Shown: piece by piece, positions 53,515 to 62,698 of the stretch
How the letters are laid out: each line of letters starts with the position of its first letter
How positions within the stretch are numbered: position 1 is the first letter of the stretch
NCBI GenBank assembly: GCA_964418745.1
Contig: CAYQMX010000013.1
Location: 1-64,000, forward strand
DNA length: 64,000 bases
DNA from: Scleromatobacter sp964418745
GTDB lineage: Bacteria > Pseudomonadota > Gammaproteobacteria > Burkholderiales > Burkholderiaceae_C
Direction of reading: 5' to 3'
The notes under the pieces: generated by a model
The model's database searches: none
Told to the model about the DNA's origin: nothing
Seen by the model: only the letters and a program-made list of their open reading frames with translations
Program-made: the position numbers and the translations under genes

Positions 53515-54332
53515 CAACGGTCCTTGAACACGGGCGGGCGCTTCTGCTGGAAGGCCGCCACGCCCTCGGCGAAGTCGTGCGCGCGGCCGAGCTCGCCCTG
53601 CACCCGCGCCTCCAGCGTCAGCGCGTCGGCCAGCGACAGGGACTGCGACGCGTCCAGCGCCTGGCGCGTGGCCACCAGCGCCTTGGACGGCAGCGCGGCC
53701 AGCCGCTCGGCCAGCGCCAGCGCCTGCGGCAGCAGCTCGGCGTCGTCCACCGCCTGCCAGACCAGGCCGAAGCGCTCGGCGTCGGCCGCCGACAGCTTGT
53801 CGCCCGTCAGCGCCAGCGCCAGCGCGCGCGGCCGGCCGGCCAGGCGCGGCAGCAGCCAGGTGCCGCCGCAGTCGGGGATCAGCCCGATCTTGGCGAAGGC
53901 CTGGATGAAGCTGGCCGAGCGCGCGGCCAGCACGATGTCGCAGCAGAACGCGAAGTTGGCGCCCGCGCCGGCGGCCACGCCGTTGACGGCGCAGACCACG
54001 GGCACCGGCATCGCCTGCAGGCGCAGCGCGAGCGGCCGGTAGTTGCGCTCGATGACCGCGGCGATGTCGGGCTTGCCGTCAGCGCCGGTGGCCATGCCCG
54101 GATCGTTGAGATCCTGGCCGGCGCAGAACCCGCGGCCGGCGCCGGTGATGAGCACGGCGCGCACGGCCGGGTCGCCGGCGGCGGCGTCGAGCGCGGCGCG
54201 CAGCTCGGCGTGCATGTCCTGCGTGAAGCTGTTGAGCGCGGCGGGACGGTTGAGCGTCAGCGTGCGCACCGCGCCGCGCTGCGCGATCAGTACCAGCGCG
54301 TCGGGCGACGAGAGCGAAGTCGATTCGGACAT
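53514..54332 (-). CDS. paaG: 1,2-epoxyphenylacetyl-CoA isomerase
   Basis: Crotonase-family isomerase that converts the ring 1,2-epoxide to oxepin-CoA. The 272-residue protein has LTLNRPAALNSFTQDMHAEL near the start, the oxyanion segments GFCAGQDLND and VAAGAGANFAF, and IGLIPDCGGTWLLPRL, which holds the aspartate typical of PaaG. It is the first gene of the minus-strand paa unit and follows the PaaR-type operator. PaaF-like hydratase is an alternative, but PaaF is usually shorter and lacks the DCGG sequence. Confidence 0.9.
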   Translation of the reverse strand: MSESTSLSSPDALVLIAQRGAVRTLTLNRPAALNSFTQDMHAELRAALDAAAGDPAVRAVLITGAGRGFCAGQDLNDPGMATGADGKPDIAAVIERNYRPLALRLQAMPVPVVCAVNGVAAGAGANFAFCCDIVLAARSASFIQAFAKIGLIPDCGGTWLLPRLAGRPRALALALTGDKLSAADAERFGLVWQAVDDAELLPQALALAERLAALPSKALVATRQALDASQSLSLADALTLEARVQGELGRAHDFAEGVAAFQQKRPPVFKDR

Positions 54333-54485
54333 CGGGAAAGCCTCGGAGGTTTGAACTGCGGAGGTCGTCGAGCGGGGCCCGCACCGGGCGCCGGACGGGC
54401 ACTGCGCGGAGGATCGCCCCGCACGTCGCCACTGCACACCAAGGGTTGTCTCCCCCACCAGCGCCACGGCTGGATGATCTATTCT

Positions 54486-54505
54486 TTGACCGACCGGTCG
54501 GTTAA
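54486..54505. promoter_or_regulatory. PaaR-type operator between paaG and paaY
   Basis: A perfect 14-bp palindrome ACCGACCGGTCGGT (54489-54502) extends imperfectly to 20 bp. On the plus strand it overlaps a candidate promoter (TTGACC at 54486, 16-base spacer, TTAGAC at 54508). It also lies upstream of paaG on the minus strand. A TetR repressor bound here would silence both directions. Confidence 0.75.
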
Positions 54506-54575
54506 TCTTAGACGGATAATTCACTGCCCGCAAGCCCGGCCGTCAAGCGCCGCCCAGTCCCCAAGGAATACCCGA

Positions 54576-55184
54576 ATGCCCTGCTACGAAATCGACGGCC
54601 TGCGTCCCGTGGTCGACCCGACGGCCTACGTCCACCCCACCGCCGTGCTGATCGGCGACGTGGTGGTGGGGCCCGGTGCGTACATCGGCCCGTGCGCCAG
54701 CCTGCGCGGCGACTTCGGCCGCATCGTGCTGCACGCCGGCTGCAACGTGCAGGACACCTGCGTGATCCACGGCTTCCCGGCCTCCGACACGCTGCTGGAG
54801 GACAACGCCCACATCGGCCACGGCGCGGTGCTGCACGGCTGCGTGATCCGCGCCGACGCGCTGGTGGGCATGAACGCCGTGGTGATGGACGAGGCCGAGA
54901 TCGGCGCGGGCGCGTTCGTCGCCGCAAGCGCGTTCGTGCGCGCCGGCCTGAAGGTGCCCGCGCGTTCGCTCGCGGCCGGCGTGCCCGCGAAGATCCTGCG
55001 CGAGCTGAGCGACCAGGAACTGGCCTGGAAGCGCGAAGGCACCGCCACCTACCAGCGGCTGACCGTGCGCTGCCTGGCGACGATGAAGGAGGTCGCGCCC
55101 CTGGCCGCCGAGGAGCCCGGTCGCCCCCGGCTGGACGCCGGCAGCGTGCAGCCGCTGGTGGCCGCCCGTCGTGCCGCGGAATAG
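54576..55184 (+). CDS. paaY: PaaY gamma-class carbonic-anhydrase-like thioesterase
   Basis: Left-handed beta-helix protein that, in phenylacetate pathways, hydrolyses dead-end CoA thioesters. The 202-residue product has hexapeptide repeats (for example AYVHPTAVLIGDVVVGPGAYIG) and metal-type residues in HGFPASDTLLEDNAHIGHGAVLHG. It begins after an AAGGAA ribosome site and is divergent from paaG across the operator region, so it should respond to the same regulator. Confidence 0.88.
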   Translation: MPCYEIDGLRPVVDPTAYVHPTAVLIGDVVVGPGAYIGPCASLRGDFGRIVLHAGCNVQDTCVIHGFPASDTLLEDNAHIGHGAVLHGCVIRADALVGMNAVVMDEAEIGAGAFVAASAFVRAGLKVPARSLAAGVPAKILRELSDQELAWKREGTATYQRLTVRCLATMKEVAPLAAEEPGRPRLDAGSVQPLVAARRAAE

Positions 55185-55261
55185 ACGTCCCGCTTGGGGC
55201 TTTCCGGGGCTGGCCGCCGACCCGCGAGGCCCCACAATGTCGGCTGCAACCGGGAGGGACC

Positions 55262-55633
55262 ATGGATCAGGGCAAGTTCGAGACGCTGGTGGACGACTTC
55301 GGCGCGAGCGCCCGGGACCTGGTCGACCTCGTCGAGCACGCGCGCTACGAGCAGCCGACCGCCGTGGCGATCGCGCGCCTGCTCGATGCCCGCGAGCAGT
55401 TGCTGGCCCTGATCGCCCGGCTGGCGGCGCTGCGCGCGGCGGCCGCGCCCGACGACGCGCCGGCGCTGCCGGCCGACCTGCCCGAGCGCATCGCCCAGGC
55501 CCGTGTTGCGCTCAAGTCCAGTTCCGACTCGACGACGATCCTGCAGCTGACCGCCGAGGTCGCGGCGCTGTTTGCCGCCATCGTGGCCCCGCTGCAGGCC
55601 GCCGGCCGCTGGCCGCGCGGCCGCGCGCGCTGA
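55262..55633 (+). CDS. Hypothetical helical protein
   Basis: A 123-residue, alanine- and leucine-rich protein with no recognised family. It is predicted to be mostly helical (ARDLVDLVEHARYEQPTAVA, LLALIARLAALRAAAA). A strong GGGAGGGA ribosome site precedes the ATG. The stop lies 20 bases before the endonuclease V-like gene, so the two are probably co-transcribed. Confidence 0.6.
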   Translation: MDQGKFETLVDDFGASARDLVDLVEHARYEQPTAVAIARLLDAREQLLALIARLAALRAAAAPDDAPALPADLPERIAQARVALKSSSDSTTILQLTAEVAALFAAIVAPLQAAGRWPRGRAR

Positions 55634-55653
55634 AGGGGCGCCACAATGCGTCC

Positions 55654-56160
55654 ATGAAACTGGTCATGGACTTCCACATCCAGGGCGAGCACGCCCTCGT
55701 CGCCGCCGTCGCCTTCGACGACTGGGCCGCGTTCGAAGGCACGAAGAACCGCGTGCTGCGCATCGACCACGTCGAGAAGCCCGTCAAGGGCGAGCTCGAC
55801 CTGCGCGCGCTGCCGTGGCTGCTGCAACTGGTCGACGCCAACGGCCTGCAGCCCGAGGCGATCGTGCTCGCCGGCTTCGTGCACCTCGATGCGCAGGAGA
55901 CGCCCGGCCTCGGCCGCCGCCTGCACGACACGCTGGGCGGCCGCGTCGCGGTGATCGGCGTCTCGAAGACCGGATTCAAGGACACCCCCGAGCAGTTCGA
56001 GGTGCATCGCGAGGAGGAAACCGCCCCGCTGGTCGTCACCTGCGCCGGCATCGACCTCGGCGCCGCGAAGGCGCGCGTGCGCGCGATGCACGGCAGGAAG
56101 CGCGTGCCCACGCTGATGAAGCTGGCAGCGCGCATCGCCAAGGGCAACGCGCCGGCCTGA
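55654..56160 (+). CDS. Degenerate endonuclease V-like protein
   Basis: A 168-residue protein with the outline of the endonuclease V (Nfi) fold: a starting strand with an Asp (VMDFHI, D6), VAAVAFDDW, and the IGVSKTGF segment typical of the family. Two catalytic acids do not line up, however. The region normally reading REAP is RALP, and the one normally VDGH is LAGFV. The protein is also shorter than the usual 220 or so residues. It may have lost nuclease activity and become a nucleic-acid-binding or regulatory protein. Family-level call only. Confidence 0.65.
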   Translation: MKLVMDFHIQGEHALVAAVAFDDWAAFEGTKNRVLRIDHVEKPVKGELDLRALPWLLQLVDANGLQPEAIVLAGFVHLDAQETPGLGRRLHDTLGGRVAVIGVSKTGFKDTPEQFEVHREEETAPLVVTCAGIDLGAAKARVRAMHGRKRVPTLMKLAARIAKGNAPA

Positions 56161-56174
56161 AGAGGCCGGCGGCC

Positions 56175-57101
56175 TCAGGCAGCGACCCGGCGGTCCTCTT
56201 CCTCGTCGAACAGGTAGGCCGACTCGAAGATGTCGGCGGTCGCGAAGCGGCGCACGAAGGCGAGCGCAGTGTCCGCCACCTCGCGCCAGCCGCTGTCGAT
56301 GACCAGCGAATGGCCGCGCTCGGGCAACTGCACGATCTCCGTGAGGCCGGGGTTGGCCTGCTGCTGGCGGAACGACGCGTTGGCGATCGCCCACGGCACG
56401 GTGTGGTCCTTCTGGCCGGCGATGACCAGCAGCGGGCCGCGCTCCTGGTTGAGCGTGTCGACCTGCGCCTCGGTCCACGGGTTGAGGTTGGCGGTGGCGG
56501 CCTGGAACAGCGGCGCACCGGGCGCCGGCACGGCGAAGCTGCGGTACAGCTGCTGCGCCTCGTCCGGCCCGACGGCGTTGGCGAAGGCGAAGCGGAACTG
56601 CTCCTCGGTCAGCGGGACCGCGCGGTTGCGGTTGGCCGGATTGCCCAGCACCGGCCACGACGCCTTCAGCGCCGAGAGCGGCAGCGGCAGGACGCCGCGG
56701 AACGGCGCCGGGGCGATGGCGACGGTGACCGCCGACAGCCCGCGCCCGGCCAGGATCTGGGCCAGCAGCCCGCCGAACGAATGGCCGATGACGGCCGGCC
56801 GGCGTTCGAGCCGGCCGATGACCGCGGCCAGGTGGTCGGCCACCTGGCCCACCGTCTGGCTGGCCATCGCCTCGGGATTGGCGTTGGCCTCGACCACGGT
56901 GGCCGGGTCGCCCGGCCAGTCGGGCATCAGCGCGATGTAGCCGGCCTCCTCGAAGGCCTCGGCCCAGCGCTCCCAGCTGCTGGGCAACAGCCACAGCCCG
57001 TGGACGAAGACGACCGGATGCAGTCCGGAGACGTTGGCGCGCTGGATCTGCGCGTGCTCGGCGGCCGAGATCGCCGCCGCCGTCGAAGTCGAGTTGCCCA
57101 T
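56175..57101 (-). CDS. Alpha/beta hydrolase
   Basis: A 308-residue cytoplasmic hydrolase with the oxyanion HG (VVFVHGLWLL), the nucleophile elbow GHSFGG, an Asp in AGQKDHTVP and a His in PERGHSLVI, completing the triad. The sequence style is like non-heme haloperoxidases and esterases; substrate unknown. A longer frame exists to 57170, but the ATG at 57101 starts nearer the conserved part. A sigma-70-type promoter lies about 60 bases upstream. It converges with the endonuclease V-like gene. Confidence 0.85.
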   Translation of the reverse strand: MGNSTSTAAAISAAEHAQIQRANVSGLHPVVFVHGLWLLPSSWERWAEAFEEAGYIALMPDWPGDPATVVEANANPEAMASQTVGQVADHLAAVIGRLERRPAVIGHSFGGLLAQILAGRGLSAVTVAIAPAPFRGVLPLPLSALKASWPVLGNPANRNRAVPLTEEQFRFAFANAVGPDEAQQLYRSFAVPAPGAPLFQAATANLNPWTEAQVDTLNQERGPLLVIAGQKDHTVPWAIANASFRQQQANPGLTEIVQLPERGHSLVIDSGWREVADTALAFVRRFATADIFESAYLFDEEEDRRVAA

Positions 57102-57159
57102 GAGCCCTGCTCCCCCCGGATCCGGGCCTCGACATGAGGACGTTGCCGGATCCGACTTC

Positions 57160-57187
57160 ATCGTATCCAAATGTTGCCGGGAGTCAA
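57160..57187 (-). promoter_or_regulatory. Sigma-70-type promoter for the alpha/beta hydrolase
   Basis: On the minus strand TTGACT (57182-57187) and TACGAT (57160-57165) are 16 bases apart, a reasonable -35/-10 pair in an otherwise GC-rich gap. Transcription would start around 57153, about 50 bases before the ATG at 57101. Confidence 0.5.
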
Positions 57188-57230
57188 TGTCCCGCGGCGC
57201 CGAACCCCTGTTCAGGGGAGGTTCGTTACA

Positions 57231-59834
<2,604 letters not shown>

Positions 59835-59951
59835 GGTCACTTCGGGAGGGGTCGGCGCCATTCTAGGGAAGGCGGCCGGCAGGGCTTGCAACTGATTAAC
59901 GGATCGGTTTACCATCAACGCACTCATTGACCATTACCGTCGAGATCCGAG

Positions 59952-60425
59952 ATGCGCAAACCCCCACCGTCCGGCTGGCCGCAGATGAGCGCCAGCGTGT
60001 TCTACCGCGACCCCGCGGCCGCCATCGCGTGGCTGTGCGAGGCGTTCGGGTTCGACCTGCGCCTGAAGGTCGAGGGCGAGCCCGGCCAGATCCTGTACAG
60101 CGAGCTGGTCTACGGCGACGCGCTGGTGTCCGTGGGCGCCGCCGCGAAGCCCGGCGACGCGGTCGAGCCGGGTCGCGAGTTCAAGGCCCGCCAGGCCAGC
60201 CCGCTCGACCTGGGCGGCCGCGCCAGCCAGTCGCTGTGCCTGTTCGTCGACGACGCCGACGCGCACTGCGCCCAGGCGCGCGCGCACGGCGCCACCATCC
60301 ACGCCGAGCCCGCCACGCACGACTATGGCGACGACTACTGGAGCGACCGCAGCTACGGCGCCTACGACCTCGAGGGCCACGCGTGGTGGTTCTCGCACCG
60401 GGTGCGCGAGAAGCGGGTCGCATGA
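59952..60425 (+). CDS. VOC (glyoxalase/bleomycin-resistance) family protein
   Basis: A 157-residue vicinal-oxygen-chelate protein starting MRKPPPSGWPQMSASVFYRD, with the domain core AAIAWLCEAFGFDLRLKVEG and the metal-site region HDYGDDYWSDRSYGAYDLEG. Function unknown; such proteins are often resistance or dioxygenase-like enzymes paired with ArsR and SRPBCC genes. Its stop overlaps a 14-codon ORF, and then arsR, by ATGA junctions. Confidence 0.85.
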   Translation: MRKPPPSGWPQMSASVFYRDPAAAIAWLCEAFGFDLRLKVEGEPGQILYSELVYGDALVSVGAAAKPGDAVEPGREFKARQASPLDLGGRASQSLCLFVDDADAHCAQARAHGATIHAEPATHDYGDDYWSDRSYGAYDLEGHAWWFSHRVREKRVA

Positions 60426-60466
60426 GCGCACGCACGGCAGCCGCGAGGCGCAGGCTCGTCGCATGA
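60422..60466 (+). CDS. Bridging mini-ORF between VOC and arsR (MSARTAAARRRLVA)
   Basis: A 14-codon ORF whose ATG overlaps the VOC stop (ATGA, 60422-60425) and whose stop overlaps the arsR start (ATGA, 60463-60466). The arsR product itself also begins MSARTA. The bases around both starts form a direct repeat (CGCATGAGCGCACGCACGGC) spaced by 41. An equal-length counterpart sits between bchE and bchJ at 7717-7761. Translation and function of the peptide are untested. Confidence 0.5.
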   Translation: MSARTAAARRRLVA

Positions 60467-60870
60467 GCGCACGCACGGCCGCTCCGAAGGGCGCTCGCGC
60501 CGCACCGCCGCTCCCCGATCCGCAAGCGCTCGACCGCACGCTGCAGGCGCTGGCCGAGCCCACGCGGCGCGCGGTCGTCGGCCTGCTGCGCCACGGCCCG
60601 CAACGTGCCGGCGAGATCGCCGACGCGCTGGCGATGTCGCGCCAGGCGATGAGCCGCCACCTGCGGGTGCTGCGCCAGGCCGGCGTCATCCACGAAGTGG
60701 GTGCGGCCAGCCCCGACGACGACGCGCGGGCCCGCACCTACCGGCTCGAGGCGCAGCCGCTGGCCGACCTGCAGGCCTGGCTGGGCGACGTGCAGGCGTT
60801 CTGGGGCGTGCAGATGCAGGCGTTCCGCAAGCAGGCCGAGCGCGTGGCTCGCGAGCGAGGCGTGCGGTGA
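60463..60870 (+). CDS. ArsR-family transcription regulator
   Basis: A 135-residue winged-helix repressor with ALAEPTRRAVVGLLRHGPQR and SRQAMSRHLRVLRQAGVI, typical of the ArsR/SmtB type that accompanies SRPBCC (AHSA1) genes. No metal-binding cysteines are visible. It probably represses its own operon. The stop overlaps the next gene's GTG (GTGA), so translation is coupled. Confidence 0.85.
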   Translation: MSARTAAPKGARAAPPLPDPQALDRTLQALAEPTRRAVVGLLRHGPQRAGEIADALAMSRQAMSRHLRVLRQAGVIHEVGAASPDDDARARTYRLEAQPLADLQAWLGDVQAFWGVQMQAFRKQAERVARERGVR

Positions 60871-61793
60871 GCGGCGACCGCGTCAGCGCGAGCGTGTTCG
60901 TCGAGGCGCCGCCGGCGATCGCCTTCGAGGTGTTCACCGAGCAGATCGACGCCTGGTGGCGCCACGGCCTGAAGTTCCGCTCGGGGGCGCGCGCGCTGAG
61001 CGTGCTGCACCTCGAGCCGCGGCTCGGCGGCCGCCTGTTCGAGACGATCGCCGCGGCCGATGCCGGACCCGATGCCGCGCACGTGGTGCAGACCGGCACG
61101 GTCACGCACTGGGATCCGCCGCACGCGCTGGCCATCGAATGGCGGGGCATCAACTTCGCGCCGCACGAGACGACCACCGTGTCGGTGGCGTTCGCGCCGC
61201 GGCGCGACGGCACCCAGGTCACGCTGGTGCACGCCGGGTTCGCCGCGCTGCCGCCCGACCACCCGGTTCGCCACGGGCAGCCGGTGGCGGCGTTCATCGC
61301 GCGCCTGGGGATGTGGTGGTCCGACCAGATGACCTCGCTGCGCGTGCGGGCCGCCGACGAGGCGCGCGCCCCGTGGCTGCGCGTGGCGCGTGCCGAGATC
61401 GGCGTGCGCAGCCTGCCCGCCGACGCCAGCCATCCGCGCATCTTCGAGTACCACGCGGGCACCAACATCGCCGGCTACGACGACAAGGTCAGCTGGTGCT
61501 CGTCGTTCGTCCACTGGACGCTGGCGCAGGCGGGCATCGCCGGCACCGGCTCCGCGCTGGCGCGCAGCTGGCTCGAATGGGGCGCGCCGCTGGCCGAACC
61601 GCGCCCCGGCTGCGTGGCGGTGCTGTGGCGCGAGGCACCGCAAAGCTGGAAGGGCCATGTCGGCTTCTTCGTGCGCGCGGACGGCGACGACGTCGTGCTG
61701 CTGGGCGGCAACCAGCTGGAGTCGGTGCGCGAGCATCGCTACCCGCGGGCCCAGGTGCTGGGCTACCGCTGGCCGGCCGCCGCGCCGGCCTGA
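60867..61793 (+). CDS. SRPBCC (AHSA1)-CHAP-like (TIGR02594) fusion protein
   Basis: A 308-residue protein joining two unrelated families. Residues 1-165 are a START/Bet v1-like AHSA1 domain (VFVEAPPAIAFEVFTEQIDAWW and WWSDQMTSLRV). Residues 168-305 follow the TIGR02594 cysteine-peptidase-like family, with C211 in SWCSSFVHW and H264 in GHVGFFV as the likely catalytic pair. No signal peptide is present, so this amidase-like domain is cytoplasmic unless exported otherwise. It is the last gene of a fully coupled operon with VOC and arsR. The start is a GTG at 60867. Confidence 0.75.
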   Translation: MSGDRVSASVFVEAPPAIAFEVFTEQIDAWWRHGLKFRSGARALSVLHLEPRLGGRLFETIAAADAGPDAAHVVQTGTVTHWDPPHALAIEWRGINFAPHETTTVSVAFAPRRDGTQVTLVHAGFAALPPDHPVRHGQPVAAFIARLGMWWSDQMTSLRVRAADEARAPWLRVARAEIGVRSLPADASHPRIFEYHAGTNIAGYDDKVSWCSSFVHWTLAQAGIAGTGSALARSWLEWGAPLAEPRPGCVAVLWREAPQSWKGHVGFFVRADGDDVVLLGGNQLESVREHRYPRAQVLGYRWPAAAPA

Positions 61794-61844
61794 GACGGCG
61801 ACGGCGCGGCCCAAGCCGCGCCGCCTTCACCGAGACGGCGTGCC

Positions 61845-62594
61845 TCAGTTCGCGCTGGTGGCCGGCTGACCGGCTTGCGCCGCGCCGCCGGCGGCGCCGG
61901 TGGCCCCCAGGCTCACGCCGCCCTGGCGCGAAGCCGACCCCTGCAGCGCGCCATTGCTCGAGCCCGTCGCCGTGGCCGTGCCCGACGGCTTGGGCGAGGC
62001 CTGCGGCGCGGGCGTGGCCGCGGGCGCAGGCGCCGCGTGGCCGGGTGCGGTGGGCGGCGTGGCGGCCGCCGGCGGCGCGGCAACCGGTGTCGTCGGCGCG
62101 GGCGCCGCCGCATCGGGCGCCCCCGGCGCGATCGACCCGCCACTGTTCGCGGCGCCCTGCACGCCGCCGGCCGCGGTGCCCGCCGAGCCGCGCACGTCGC
62201 GCACGCCCTGCCCGCCCGTGGCGGCCACCGTCCTGCCGTCGGACACGCCACTGGCCGCGGCCGCCTTGCCGCTCGCCGCCGTCGCCTTGCCGTTGACCAG
62301 CGCATCGCCAGCCGCGGCCTTCGAGGCACCGACGGTATGTTCCGCGGCATCCTTGGCCGGCGTGCCATTGGCGGCCGGCAGGCTGCCGCCGGCCTGCCCG
62401 GCGGCACCGAGGCTGCTGGTGGCGCCGCCCGCCAGGCCGGCCTGGCCGAGGGCGCCGCCCAGGCCGCCACCCATCCCCCCGCCGTGCATGCCACCGCCCA
62501 GCAGGCCGGCGTGCGCCGACGGCGACAGTGCGACGCAGAGGGTGGACAGCGCCATCACGGCGACGGTGTGGAGCGCGGAATGCTTGCTGATCAT
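61845..62594 (-). CDS. Secreted Ala/Gly/Pro-rich low-complexity protein
   Basis: A 249-residue protein with a signal peptide (MISKHSALHTVAVMALS, cleavage likely after SAHA). It is followed by glycine-rich GGGMHGGGMGGGLGG and then a long disordered Ala/Gly/Pro/Thr region (PAPTTPVAAPPAAATPPTAP). There is no globular domain and no cysteine in the mature part. It lies 104 bases downstream of, and on the same strand as, the subtilase, so it could be a secreted substrate or surface component; that is inference. An AAGGTG site precedes the ATG at 62594. Confidence 0.65.
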   Translation of the reverse strand: MISKHSALHTVAVMALSTLCVALSPSAHAGLLGGGMHGGGMGGGLGGALGQAGLAGGATSSLGAAGQAGGSLPAANGTPAKDAAEHTVGASKAAAGDALVNGKATAASGKAAAASGVSDGRTVAATGGQGVRDVRGSAGTAAGGVQGAANSGGSIAPGAPDAAAPAPTTPVAAPPAAATPPTAPGHAAPAPAATPAPQASPKPSGTATATGSSNGALQGSASRQGGVSLGATGAAGGAAQAGQPATSAN

Positions 62595-62698
62595 GACGTT
62601 CACCTTCGTTTGATTGGCCGCGAACGATTTCGCGGCCTGCAAGGGGAGAACGCCGTGCGGGGCCGATTTCTTCCGCGCGACCTTGAAAATGGATGTAA

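Noticed and set aside
59893..59917. Possible operator between the exported aminopeptidase and the VOC gene (TGAT...ATCA around AACGGATCGGTT)
   Set aside because: The inner and outer half-sites do not share a centre, so no single dyad is formed.
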